Shown piece after piece: positions 55,173-63,511 of a stretch of DNA of 64,000 nucleotides; within the stretch, counting starts at the first letter, position 1; each line of letters starts with the position of its first letter. Below the pieces are notes generated by a model. It was not told the origin of the DNA. It did not search any database and saw only the letters and a list, made by a program, of their open reading frames with translations. The DNA comes from Desulfovibrio sp. Fe33 (lineage in GTDB: Bacteria > Desulfobacterota > Desulfovibrionia > Desulfovibrionales > Desulfovibrionaceae). The stretch covers positions 434,001 through 498,000 of the forward strand of contig NZ_JAQKGU010000002.1 of NCBI RefSeq assembly GCF_028532725.1. The letters are read 5' to 3'. Position numbers and translations under genes: made by a program.

Positions 55173-55601
55173 ATGCATGTGGCCGTCAAGGACGGAGCCG
55201 CCCTCAAGGAGATTATCGATCGGCTTGAGAACCTTCTCGGGCGCGACGAGTCGGCGGGTGCTGCGGATTTCCAGGAAAAACGAAGTTTTCCTCGGAAATC
55301 GTTCGTGGCTCCCGGGCTTGTCCAGGTGGTGAAGGCCAGTGGTGAGATCATGGCCTTCCCGGTCGAGATCAGGAATATCTCCCTGAAGGGAATGCTTCTG
55401 GAATTTGCGGACAAGGGACACGTTTTTGCCGGTATGCTCAAACAGATCGAAGGATTGAGCGTGACCTTCATGATCGAGGCGTCCGTGGTGACATTGGAGT
55501 GTCTCCCCCGGCGCATCGTTCTGGACGACCCGGTTGAGGTCGGCGTCGAGGTCTCCGGCGACGGCGAAGGTTCCCCGGACATTCAGCGTTTCCTCATGTA
55601 A
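55173..55601 (+). CDS. PilZ-domain protein 1
   Basis: A 142-residue protein: a short helix (DGAALKEIIDRLENLLGRDES) followed by a PilZ-like beta-barrel that begins KRSFPRKSFVAPGLVQVV (the R-x-x-x-R c-di-GMP motif region, here RSFPRK) and continues FPVEIRNISLKGMLLEF, the equivalent of D/N-x-S-x-x-G. PilZ proteins sense cyclic di-GMP. The Arg motif is imperfect, so binding is uncertain. I prefer the ATG at 55173, with AGGA upstream and consistent with the promoter-like element; an ATG at 55146 would overlap the expected transcription start. It follows the response regulator gene. Confidence 0.75.
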   Translation: MHVAVKDGAALKEIIDRLENLLGRDESAGAADFQEKRSFPRKSFVAPGLVQVVKASGEIMAFPVEIRNISLKGMLLEFADKGHVFAGMLKQIEGLSVTFMIEASVVTLECLPRRIVLDDPVEVGVEVSGDGEGSPDIQRFLM

Positions 55602-56077
55602 AGGGCCTTCGTCCCTTCATTTCGTCGCCCGCCGGCCCGCTCGGCGTCATGAACACCCGCGTCTCTTTTCCAGCGCGTTTTTCACGCGAACCGTCCTCGT
55701 AGTCACGAAGGCTGCGGCACGCTTCCAGCCGTATCCCTTTTGCCGCACTTTGTCGGATTTCGGGACACATCCGTTTCATCTTCGCAAAAGTTTGGCGCGC
55801 GCGTACGCCGCGAAAGACGCCGGAACAATTTTTCTCCATTTGCTGGGGGCGGCGGAGGCGTTTCCGTAGTTCATTAGTATGATGCAACTAATTTTGGACG
55901 GATCAGTCGGGATTATTTCCCGGGTTCTGTTTTGTCCGAACTGAATGGAAAGGAAGGCCTTCGAGCCTTTTTTCACGGTATGTTTATTGCAAAAAAATCT
56001 AAAATTGTTGCGATATTGGAAGGGGGCTCCGGGGTGGGACCGCCCCGCACACTGCAAGTTAGGTCAAGGTAGCGAAA
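55602..56077. other. Gap between the two PilZ genes
   Basis: About 475 bp with no supportable gene. The second half is AT-rich and probably carries the promoter of the PilZ-2/acyltransferase operon; no sigma-54-type match is evident there. Confidence 0.4.
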
Positions 56078-56593
56078 ATGATGTCTGATTTGGTTAAAGT
56101 GTGTTTCGACATGAATCGGGAGAGTTTTCAGGCACTCAAGCGCATGGCTAGAGAGGAAGGCGTTGATTGTTCCCAGTATGTCTTAAGTATTGTCGAGGGA
56201 AGCCTGAAGGATTTCGTGAGTCGAGACTGGACACTGAGCGGTAAGGATCGGCGGAAGCATCCCCGGGTGGATGTGTCAATTCCGGCGATATCTTGCGTAA
56301 AGTTTTCCGACAGGGAGATGCGCAGCTATCCTGTGGTTGTGGATGACATCTCCCGGGGCGGTCTTCGGATTTCCTTCAGGGACGTTTCTCCGGAAATGGG
56401 CGAAAAGCTGGCTGATTCCTTGTACTTCGAAGTTTTTTTCACTGTCCCTCAATTGTCCCAGACGGTGTCGTTCTACTGTAAACGGCTGCGCCACAAGGTG
56501 GATCGGGACATGACGATGGTCGGGGTGTTCGAGGGGCACAACTCCGAGGCGGCTTCGATGGTGGACGCAATGTTACAAAGCTATATTGCGTAG
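56078..56593 (+). CDS. PilZ-domain protein 2
   Basis: A 171-residue protein. An N-terminal helical part resembling a small ribbon-helix-helix or adaptor (VKVCFDMNRESFQALKRMAREEGVDCSQYVLSIVEGSLKDF) precedes a good PilZ domain: DRRKHPRVDVSIPA (R-x-x-x-R motif) and VVVDDISRGGLRISF (D-x-S-x-x-G), so c-di-GMP binding is likely. MMSD gives two possible ATGs. It is the first gene of an operon with a FeeM-like acyltransferase (34 nt downstream) and an E1-like/nitroreductase fusion. It may act as a c-di-GMP-controlled switch for those enzymes or for transcription. Confidence 0.85.
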   Translation: MMSDLVKVCFDMNRESFQALKRMAREEGVDCSQYVLSIVEGSLKDFVSRDWTLSGKDRRKHPRVDVSIPAISCVKFSDREMRSYPVVVDDISRGGLRISFRDVSPEMGEKLADSLYFEVFFTVPQLSQTVSFYCKRLRHKVDRDMTMVGVFEGHNSEAASMVDAMLQSYIA

Positions 56594-56627
56594 ACAACAT
56601 TTCTTTGTCTGTGCTATATGGAAAACA

Positions 56628-57509
56628 ATGCCAGAAAAAGAAAAAGGCGAGAACAATTTGCTAAACGGAGTCGAGCGCCGCAGAACCTTACGCATCCGAA
56701 GGTCTTCCCTGATCGACAGCAAGCTGGAAGGACTGGAAAAACCCAGTATCAAGATCGCTGAGACCAAGGAAGAGCTGGAGCAGGCTTTCAAGACGGTCTA
56801 CTCCGTTTATCGGGGAACTAATTATATCGCCGAGGATCATCCCTCGGAGATGTCTTACAGCGTGTTCAGCCTTCTGCCCACTACGTGCGCCTTCATCTTC
56901 AAGGAATACCTGACCGTTATCTCGACCATGTCTTTTTATATCGACAGTGAGGCGTTCGGCCTGCCCATGGACAGTCTGTACAAGCAGGAGATCGACGCCC
57001 TGCGCGCCCAAGGCCGCAAGGTCGCCGAGATAGGTGCCCTGGCGACTCCCCGCCGTCGGCGCTGGTCCAACCTTGTTGTCTACCTGTCCAAGGCCTTGTT
57101 CAACTACGCGCATTTGACGGGCGTGGACGACATGTGCATCATGGTCAATCCCAAGCACGTACGCTTTTACAAGGACATCTTTTTGTTTCAGGATTTCGGC
57201 GAAGAGCGCTGGTACAAGGGGGTAAACGCCCCGGCCGTGGCATTGCGCATCTCTTTCCGCGATTACAATGACGCCATGTTCGAGGCCTACGGCCAGTCGG
57301 ATTTCGATACAAACCTCTATGGGTTCTTCACGCGGGTGAACAATTCGATTCTCGCGCCGCATATCCTTCAGCCGGTGGAACGAAACAAGCCCCTGAGTCC
57401 GGAAAATCTGCGTTACTTCCTGTCGCTTCGTCCGGAAATACTGGACGGCTTGACGGCCGAGCAGCTCGACCAGTTCAAGCTCTTGTACCATGAGGCATTT
57501 TACGCATAG
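56628..57509 (+). CDS. FeeM-like N-acyltransferase (GNAT fold)
   Basis: A 293-residue protein of the FeeM/N-acyl amino acid synthase type. After a basic N-terminal tail, the GNAT core has VYSVYRGTNYIAEDHPSEMSYSVFSLLPTTCAFIFKEYLTVISTMSFYIDSEAFGLPMDSLYKQEIDALRAQGRKVAEIGALATPRRR, close to the FeeM pattern of a Y-R-x-x-Y-I start and R-x-x-A/G-E-I-G-x-L-A strand. FeeM enzymes join a fatty acyl group from acyl-ACP to an amino acid such as tyrosine. The acceptor here is unknown. The ATG at 56628 has GGAAA. The gene is six bases from the next one, so they are surely co-transcribed. Confidence 0.8.
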   Translation: MPEKEKGENNLLNGVERRRTLRIRRSSLIDSKLEGLEKPSIKIAETKEELEQAFKTVYSVYRGTNYIAEDHPSEMSYSVFSLLPTTCAFIFKEYLTVISTMSFYIDSEAFGLPMDSLYKQEIDALRAQGRKVAEIGALATPRRRRWSNLVVYLSKALFNYAHLTGVDDMCIMVNPKHVRFYKDIFLFQDFGEERWYKGVNAPAVALRISFRDYNDAMFEAYGQSDFDTNLYGFFTRVNNSILAPHILQPVERNKPLSPENLRYFLSLRPEILDGLTAEQLDQFKLLYHEAFYA

Positions 57510-57515
57510 GGCCTG

Positions 57516-59585
57516 ATGCCTGCCGATTCTCTCCCCTGCCCGAAAAAGGATATCGTTTTGGATACCTCCGAATTGCGACATAAGCTCGACTTGTTTCATA
57601 TTGCCTCGCACAACGCCTATCAAGAGGCCGCCTTTTGTCGGAATCTCGGCCTGCTCGACGCCAACGACCAGAACCGGCTGCAACGCTCCGTGGTTGCCGT
57701 GGCCGGGCTGGGGGGCGTGGGCGGCGGACATCTGATTACCCTGGCCCGCAGCGGCGTGGGCGGTTTCAAGCTGGCCGATTTCGACCGCTTCGACACGGTC
57801 AACGTCAACCGCCAGTATGGGGCCACGGTCCCCGCGTTCGGACGGGAAAAGCTCCGCGTCATGAAGGAGAACGTCCTTGGGGTCAATCCGCATCTGTCTC
57901 TGGAGGTCTTCGAGGAAGGCGTGACCGAGGCCAATGTGGACGCCTTCCTGGACGGGGCGGACCTGGTTCTGGACGGCCTGGACTTTTTCGTTTTCGAAGT
58001 GCGGCGAATGGTGTTCAAGAAGGCCCTGGAAAAAGGCATTCCGGTAATTACCGCAGGCCCCATGGGGTTCAGTTCGGCCCTGCTGGTCTTCACACCGGAC
58101 GGCATGGGCTTTGACGAGTACTTCGACATCCGGGAGGAGGACACGTACATTGAGCGGATTCTCAAGTTCGCCATGGGCCTGTCTCCCCGGGCCACCCATT
58201 TCCGCTACGTCGACATGGATTTCGTGGATCTTCTGGACAAGCGCGGGCCGTCCCTGGGCTGCGCCTGCCAGCTCTGCGCTTCGCTGGCCGTTACCGAGGC
58301 GTTGCGGCTGCTGCTGGACCGCAAGGGCGTGAAGCCCGTTCCGCATTACCTTCAGTTCGATCCCTACGTTCGCAAGCTTGTCCGGGGACGGTTGCGGATG
58401 GGCAACCGCAATCCTGTGCAGCGGCTGAAGCTGTGGATATCCAAGAATTATCTGTTGGATCGGAACAAGATCATCGGGCCGGTCAAGCCTCCCCAGCCGG
58501 ACCTCGTTGCCGACGGCGCGGCCGCTGTGCGCGAGTATGTCATCCGGGCCGGGATGCAGGCTCCCTCCGGCGATAACTGCCAGCCGTGGCGGTTCTCGGC
58601 GGAAGACGGCCGGATATCCCTTCTGCTCGACAAGGGGGTGGACGAGAGCTTCTTCAACGTTCGGCAGGCCGCTTCCATCGTGGCCTGCGGCGCGGCAATG
58701 GAGAACATGACCCTGGCGGCGCAGGCCTGCGGTCTGGAGCCGGAGGTGGAATTTGCCCCGGAGGACGGCCTCGGCGTGACGCCTCTGGCCGCGCTTACCC
58801 TGAATGAAGGGCGGGAGGTCCGCGAACCCGTGTTGCACGACGCCATCTGGCAGCGTTGCACCAATCGCAAATTTTATCGCAAGAAGCCGGTTTCGGACGG
58901 TGTGTGGGATCATGTACGGGAGGCCGTGGAGCGTTTTTCCGGCGTCCGGCTGCAATGGATTTCCGGGGCCGACAGCCTGAAAACCTTCGCTGGGTCGGTG
59001 TACCTTGCCGACCGGATTCGAACCGAGCATCGCGGGCTTCATGAACACCTGAACGCCATGATCCGATTCAGCCGCAAGGACGCCGAGGAAACCCGGGACG
59101 GGTTGCCGATCGACAACCTGGAGGCCGGGCGGATGGGCAACCTCTTTCTCAAGGCGACCAAACCGTGGCCGGTCATGAATACGCTCAACGCGCTTGGCGC
59201 CGCGCGTGGCGTGGCCGCGCATTCGGCCAAGGGCATTCGCTGTTCGGGAGGCGTAGGTCTGGTCAGCGCGCAGTCGCCGGACGTCGAGTCGCTTTTCATG
59301 GCGGGCAGGGCGTTGGAAAGGGCCTGGCTGACCTTCACCCATTACGGCATACGGTTCCAGCCCGCTGCGGCTCCCGCGTTGTTCCGCTTGCGTTGGCTGT
59401 TGGAAGGCGAGGAGTCTTTCTCTCCCGCTCACCGGAAGCTGTTGGGGCGTTCTTGGGCTGCGGCCGAGGAGTGTTTTCCCGGCTTCCTGGCGGGTTATCC
59501 GGTGCTTTTCTTCCGAGTGGGGTTCGGACCGCGCATCAAGTACGGGACCTACCGCAAGCCTCTGTCGTCCTTCAAGGCGGATTGA
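57516..59585 (+). CDS. E1-like (ThiF) adenylyltransferase fused to nitroreductase-like domain
   Basis: A 689-residue two-domain protein. The ThiF/E1 part (~45-300) has VVAVAGLGGVGGGHLITLARSGVGGFKLADFDRFDTVNVNRQYGA, i.e. the ATP-binding Gly loop, the DxD strand and the N-x-N-R-Q adenylation Arg, then ADLVLDGLDFF and a GCACQLC pair. The nitroreductase-like half (~340-680) starts with REYVIRAGMQAPSGDNCQPWRF (FMN-binding pattern) and includes RCTNRKFYRKKPV and GVGLVSAQSPD. The same domain order is known in mycobacterial MoeY-type proteins of unknown chemistry. E1 domains activate a carboxylate with ATP and nitroreductase folds oxidise or reduce, so it may activate and dehydrogenate the acyltransferase product. 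The start at 57516 needs checking, since an ATG-free stretch precedes; M1 is adopted. Confidence 0.85.
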   Translation: MPADSLPCPKKDIVLDTSELRHKLDLFHIASHNAYQEAAFCRNLGLLDANDQNRLQRSVVAVAGLGGVGGGHLITLARSGVGGFKLADFDRFDTVNVNRQYGATVPAFGREKLRVMKENVLGVNPHLSLEVFEEGVTEANVDAFLDGADLVLDGLDFFVFEVRRMVFKKALEKGIPVITAGPMGFSSALLVFTPDGMGFDEYFDIREEDTYIERILKFAMGLSPRATHFRYVDMDFVDLLDKRGPSLGCACQLCASLAVTEALRLLLDRKGVKPVPHYLQFDPYVRKLVRGRLRMGNRNPVQRLKLWISKNYLLDRNKIIGPVKPPQPDLVADGAAAVREYVIRAGMQAPSGDNCQPWRFSAEDGRISLLLDKGVDESFFNVRQAASIVACGAAMENMTLAAQACGLEPEVEFAPEDGLGVTPLAALTLNEGREVREPVLHDAIWQRCTNRKFYRKKPVSDGVWDHVREAVERFSGVRLQWISGADSLKTFAGSVYLADRIRTEHRGLHEHLNAMIRFSRKDAEETRDGLPIDNLEAGRMGNLFLKATKPWPVMNTLNALGAARGVAAHSAKGIRCSGGVGLVSAQSPDVESLFMAGRALERAWLTFTHYGIRFQPAAAPALFRLRWLLEGEESFSPAHRKLLGRSWAAAEECFPGFLAGYPVLFFRVGFGPRIKYGTYRKPLSSFKAD

Positions 59586-59653
59586 GGCGACCCTTAGCGG
59601 CTAAAAGACGGGACCTATAGAGTTTCCCAGAGCACCGCAGAGCGAAAAAGTTT

Positions 59654-59736
59654 ACGCCGAAGGCGTTTATAGGGATGCAAGGGTGCGAACCCTTGCCCGC
59701 CGGAGGCGAAATCACCCGACAATCGCCGCGAAGCGA
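59654..59736. repeat. Cluster of four short hairpins after the E1/nitroreductase gene
   Basis: Four small stem-loops follow each other: ACGCC-GAA-GGCGT (59654-59666), GCAAGGGT-GCGA-like loop-ACCCTTGC (59677-59696), CGCC-GGA-GGCG (59698-59708) and TCGC-CGCGAA-GCGA (59723-59736). Similar strings ending genes are common in Desulfovibrio-type genomes, so this is probably a dispersed extragenic repeat, not a gene-specific RNA. The rest of 59586-59806 holds nothing else recognisable. Confidence 0.55.
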
Positions 59737-59806
59737 CTTTCAACTCCTGACTCTTCCCCTTCCTGACGTTAATGAAATAGTCCCCCAAAAAAAACAGCTT
59801 GTTGGA

Positions 59807-59839
59807 ACAGGGCCACGAAAACCGTGGCCCTGTTTTTTG
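59807..59839. terminator. Terminator between the E1/nitroreductase and CAAX-protease genes
   Basis: ACAGGGCCACG with exact complement, loop AAAAC, then TTTTTTG on the plus strand. A run of A before it serves the minus strand, so it can end both convergent transcripts. Confidence 0.88.
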
Positions 59840-59887
59840 TCGTTAGAGCTGCATTTGATGGCGATGCGTGCCGGGAAGGGGTGGCTG

Positions 59888-60556
59888 CTACCAGAAAAGC
59901 CATTGCCCCGTGGCGATGACGTAGATGCCGAGCAGGAAGTTGGTCACGCCGTGCGACAGGGTGCATTGCATGATGCTGCCGGTGCGCATGTAGAGGAAAT
60001 TGTAGGCCGCGCCCGCCAGGATTCCGGCCAGCCACAGGTGGTGCTCCAGACCGAACAGTATGGATGTGGACACGAAGGTGAAAACGGTGAAGGTGCCGTG
60101 CCGGACGGCCGTGAAGTCCTTGTTCACCAGGTAGCGGGTCAGGAAGGAACGCCAGAAGAGTTCCTCCATGATCGGAACGATCACGGCGGCTCCGAAGAGT
60201 CGGGCGGCGATCATGGGCAGGCGCATGTCCCCGAAGATGTTGGGATCGAACCCCTGCGGCGCGCCGGTGGTGGCGAAAGGCTGGTCGAGGTTGATCCACA
60301 GGATGAATATGACGGCTCCCAACCCGACGCTCAGGGCGGTATGCCCGGCGCGCTTCAGGTCTGCGAGACGCATTTCGTTGTACCATTTGCGGAGCAGGAG
60401 CAGGGACAGTCCGACCAAGGCTATCTTGAGCGGGTACAGGGATGCCCCGGTGTCGGCGGAAATCTCGAACAGGCCGGAACGCATTCCGATTTCAGGAACG
60501 GCGATGAAGGCCATGTACAGACAGAAGGGCAGTATGCGGGCGAGAAGCGGCGTCAT
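59888..60556 (-). CDS. CPBP/CAAX-type intramembrane protease
   Basis: A 222-residue membrane protein with about six helices and the CPBP (Abi) motifs: EELFWRSFLTRYLV (Glu-Glu and Arg), FGLEHHLWLAGILAGAAYN (His) and SHGVTNFLLGIYVIATGQWLFW (His and Asn). The close spacing and the W-x-F-W end resemble the CAAX-protease-related proteins that accompany exosortase systems, but no exosortase is in this window. It lies 12 nt after the HlyD-like gene and is probably the last gene of the exporter operon. It may process an exported peptide or a membrane protein. Confidence 0.83.
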   Translation of the reverse strand: MTPLLARILPFCLYMAFIAVPEIGMRSGLFEISADTGASLYPLKIALVGLSLLLLRKWYNEMRLADLKRAGHTALSVGLGAVIFILWINLDQPFATTGAPQGFDPNIFGDMRLPMIAARLFGAAVIVPIMEELFWRSFLTRYLVNKDFTAVRHGTFTVFTFVSTSILFGLEHHLWLAGILAGAAYNFLYMRTGSIMQCTLSHGVTNFLLGIYVIATGQWLFW

Positions 60557-60568
60557 GGCGAATCCTGA

Positions 60569-61663
60569 TTATTCGTTGACGATGGAGGAGAATTCGGACC
60601 CGGCGGCCTTGTCCGTCAGGATGAAGACGTCGCCGGTCAGTCCCGTGACCATGCCCTCTCTGGGTTCCAGCTCGATGATGACTTCGAGTACGATCTTATC
60701 CACCTTTTCGCCGGGCGTCCGGGGCGGGATGTCGGTCAACTGCATGGTGCCCGCCTTGCGCAGCACCCGGCCCTTGATCCGTTCGTCTCCGAACGCCTCG
60801 CTGGTGAAGAACGCCTCCTGCCCGGCGCGGACGTAGGTGACGAACTTTTTGTCCAGTTCGGCCCGGACGTTGAAGCGGCTGACGTCGGCCACGGTCATGA
60901 CCGGCGTGTCCAGGAATACCGATACGTGTTCTCCGGGGAGCCGGTGCCGTTTCAGGACGATGCCGTCTATGGGCGAGCGGAGCACAGACTGGTCGAGCTG
61001 GGCCTCGGCTTCAAGAGCGCCCTGGACGGCGGCCTGGTATTCGGCCCAGGCCATGAGGATGTCTTCCTTGCGCGACTGGTTTCGGGTGACGAGCATACGC
61101 TGGACGGCTTCCTCGTATTGCTTTTCCGCCACCAGGAAGTCCTTGCTTGCCCGGTCGACCTCTTCCTTGGCGATGAGTTTCTTGGAAAGCAGCTCTTTGC
61201 GCCGGTTCATCTCGTTCCGGGCGTTGACCATGACCGATTTGGTCCGCTGGACCACGGACTGGGCCTCGCTTTTCTCTTCCTTGCGCGCGCCGGCAACCAG
61301 CTTGTCGTAGTATGCCTTCTTGGCCTGGGCGGACGCCTTGGCCGTGGCCAGCCTGGCGACATACTGGTCGTCGCGCAGAAAGGCGAGGGGCTGCCCCTTG
61401 GAGATGTGTTCGTCCTCCTCGACAGGCACGGATTCGATCACGCCGCCGATTTCGAACGACAGCTCGCGCTCTTCGCTGGCCGGTTCGACGCGTCCGTAGG
61501 CCGCGACCCATGGGGCGCTGTCATCAAGCGGCGGGGCGGCGGCCATGTTCGAGGTCGCGCCGCCTATGTCCGGCAGGTAGTCCGAGAGCCATTGCGGCGA
61601 CTTTTGGACCACGAAGACCGAGGCGGCGATGGTGATAGCCAGAAGCAGCAATACTATTCTCAT
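60569..61663 (-). CDS. HlyD/DevB-like membrane fusion protein
   Basis: A 364-residue periplasmic adaptor anchored by an N-terminal helix (MRIVLLLLAITIAASVFVVQ). It has lipoyl-like halves: WVAAYGRVEPASEERELSFEIGGVIESVPVEEDEHISKGQPLAFL and SVLRSPIDGIVLKRHRLPGEHVSV. Between them lies a long alpha-hairpin of about 110 residues (~105-215, AKKAYYDKLVAGARKEEKSEAQSVVQRTK and following). This is the DevB form that joins a DevC-A exporter to a TolC-type channel. Its start overlaps the ABC ATPase gene stop by 4 nt. A TolC is not in the window. Confidence 0.9.
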   Translation of the reverse strand: MRIVLLLLAITIAASVFVVQKSPQWLSDYLPDIGGATSNMAAAPPLDDSAPWVAAYGRVEPASEERELSFEIGGVIESVPVEEDEHISKGQPLAFLRDDQYVARLATAKASAQAKKAYYDKLVAGARKEEKSEAQSVVQRTKSVMVNARNEMNRRKELLSKKLIAKEEVDRASKDFLVAEKQYEEAVQRMLVTRNQSRKEDILMAWAEYQAAVQGALEAEAQLDQSVLRSPIDGIVLKRHRLPGEHVSVFLDTPVMTVADVSRFNVRAELDKKFVTYVRAGQEAFFTSEAFGDERIKGRVLRKAGTMQLTDIPPRTPGEKVDKIVLEVIIELEPREGMVTGLTGDVFILTDKAAGSEFSSIVNE

Positions 61664-62379
61664 GATTTCCTCTCGGGAGCCTTTGCCCCGTCATGGGGCT
61701 GTGGGTACAGTCGGCCGTCCTCGATGGTCACGATGCGGTCGGCGAAGTCGATAGTCCTCGGGTCGTGCGTTACCACGACCACCGCACGGTCGCCCCGTTT
61801 TGCCAGGGAATGCATCAAGTCCATGACCTGCTGGCCGTTGACGGAGTCCAACGCGGCCGTGGGCTCGTCCGCAAGGATGACCTTGGGCGATCCGGCCAGG
61901 GCGCGGGCGATGGCCAGCCGCTGTTTCTGCCCGCCGCTCATTGTGGCGGGCTTGACGGCGGCTTTGTCGTCCAGCCCCACGTCGGCCAGGGTCTTCATGG
62001 CCGTTTCCCTCGCCTGGCTGCGGGAATAGCCCCGCAGGTCCAGGGCGACCATGACGTTTTCCAGGACGTTGAGGGTGGGGAATAAATTGTATTCCTGAAA
62101 AATGTACCCGATGTTGTCGAGCCGAATCTTGCCCAGGGCCTGTTGCGAGAGACCGGACACGTCCCGGCCTGCGACGCTCAGGGAGCCGGAAGTGGCTTTG
62201 AGAATGCAGCCCATGATGGACAGCAGCGTGGTCTTGCCGCTGCCGGAAGGCCCCATGAGCATGAGCACCTCTCCCTGGACCACGTCCAGGGTCGCGTTGC
62301 GCAGGGCGTATTCCCGATTGCCTTCGGGACCGTACGCCTTGGATATGTCGCGCAGTTCTATGGCCGTTTTCGCCGTCAT
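61660..62379 (-). CDS. ABC transporter ATP-binding protein (DevA/LolD type)
   Basis: A 239-residue ATPase. Walker A GPSGSGKTTLLS (~43-54), Q-loop IGYIFQEYNLFPTLNVLENV, signature MSGGQKQRLAIARAL, Walker B VILADEPTAALD and H-loop VVVVTHDPRTIDFAD are complete. The MacB/LolD/DevA subgroup drives type VII ABC systems that extract molecules from the inner membrane or periplasm. It lies one base from the permease gene and overlaps the HlyD gene by 4 nt. Confidence 0.95.
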   Translation of the reverse strand: MTAKTAIELRDISKAYGPEGNREYALRNATLDVVQGEVLMLMGPSGSGKTTLLSIMGCILKATSGSLSVAGRDVSGLSQQALGKIRLDNIGYIFQEYNLFPTLNVLENVMVALDLRGYSRSQARETAMKTLADVGLDDKAAVKPATMSGGQKQRLAIARALAGSPKVILADEPTAALDSVNGQQVMDLMHSLAKRGDRAVVVVTHDPRTIDFADRIVTIEDGRLYPQPHDGAKAPERKS

Positions 62380-62380
62380 T

Positions 62381-63511
62381 TTATCTCCCCTTGAAGACCA
62401 GGATCGGGTCGAGGGTCATGACCTTGCGGATGGAGATCAGCGCGGAGCCGATGCACATGAACAGCGTGAGGAAGAACATGCCTCCGCCGAGCAGGGGAGG
62501 GATGACGATGGCCGTGGCGGAAAAGTCGCTGAATCGGGAGACCATGATCGAAATGGCGATGCCGAAGCCGTAGCCCAGCACGGCGCTCAGGGACGCCTGG
62601 GCGAGCAGGATGCTATATATATATGAATTGGGCGCGCCCATGGCCTTGAGAGTGGCGAATTCGGAAATGTGGTCCAGGGTGGTGGCGTAGAGGGTCTGGG
62701 CGACGATGACCGTACCGACCACCATGCCGAGGAAGGCGGCGATGAGGATGCCCGCGCCGGCGCCCGTGTTGAACATCCAGTATTGCTGGGTTTTCCAACT
62801 GAATTCAGGGGTGGTGTAGGCGTCCACGCCCTGCACGTTTTTGCGGATGGCGTCGCGCAAGGCCTCCGGGGAGACCCCTTTGTCTGCTTTTACCAGAATG
62901 TAAGTGAATTCACCCGGTTTCAGGTTCGAAACCCGCCAAGCCGTGTCCAGGGACGCGAAGACGAAAGGCGAGGTGGTGAAGGATCGGATGCCCCGGGTGA
63001 ACCCGACCACACGCGCCCGCTTGTCGTTGATCTCCACGACTTCCCCCTGTCTCGGAACGCCGAGCTTCTCCACATAGAGCTGGTCCGGGATGATGCCGTC
63101 CCGCAGGTCCAGAAGATCGGTGGAGCCCGCCACCATTCCCCAGGGCCCCCCCATGCCCTTGGCCGGTTCGAAGCCGACGATCTGGATGGACTCCTGGCCG
63201 CCGTCAGGCCGTTTCCAGTTCGCGAACTGGGTGATGAACTTCGAGGCCGAGGCCACGCCGGGAACGGACAGGGTGTCGTAGTACTTGCTCTCCTTGAGAG
63301 GCAGGGCGATGTCGAAATTCTTTACCCCGGGGGACGTGACCCAGACATCGGCCCCGGAGTGGTCGATGACCGAGGAGATGGTGATGGTGAACCCGAGGAA
63401 CAGCCCCACCTGGATGGTTATGAGGACCACGGAAAAGACGATGCCGGTCAGGGTGACGACCAGGCGCAGCTTGTCGTGGAAAAGGTTTTGGCAGGCGATG
63501 GTGGCGATCAT
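62381..63511 (-). CDS. ABC transporter permease (DevC/FtsX type)
   Basis: A 376-residue permease with one N-terminal helix, a large periplasmic domain (~45-255) and three C-terminal helices forming the FtsX domain (AFLGMVVGTVIVAQTLYATTLDHISEFATLKAMGAPNSYIYSILLAQASLSAVLGYGFGIAISIMVSRF). The coupling-helix motif EFATLKAMGAPN is typical of DevC. The ATG at 63511 has a GGAGAAC box. First gene of an operon permease-ATPase-HlyD-CAAX protease. Homologues export glycolipids or hydrophobic compounds; the cargo here is unknown. Confidence 0.93.
   Translation of the reverse strand: MIATIACQNLFHDKLRLVVTLTGIVFSVVLITIQVGLFLGFTITISSVIDHSGADVWVTSPGVKNFDIALPLKESKYYDTLSVPGVASASKFITQFANWKRPDGGQESIQIVGFEPAKGMGGPWGMVAGSTDLLDLRDGIIPDQLYVEKLGVPRQGEVVEINDKRARVVGFTRGIRSFTTSPFVFASLDTAWRVSNLKPGEFTYILVKADKGVSPEALRDAIRKNVQGVDAYTTPEFSWKTQQYWMFNTGAGAGILIAAFLGMVVGTVIVAQTLYATTLDHISEFATLKAMGAPNSYIYSILLAQASLSAVLGYGFGIAISIMVSRFSDFSATAIVIPPLLGGGMFFLTLFMCIGSALISIRKVMTLDPILVFKGR

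Noticed and set aside
56688-59432. A 914-codon minus-strand open frame opposite the FeeM/E1 genes
   Set aside because: It spans two real genes and their junction, with shadow-like composition.
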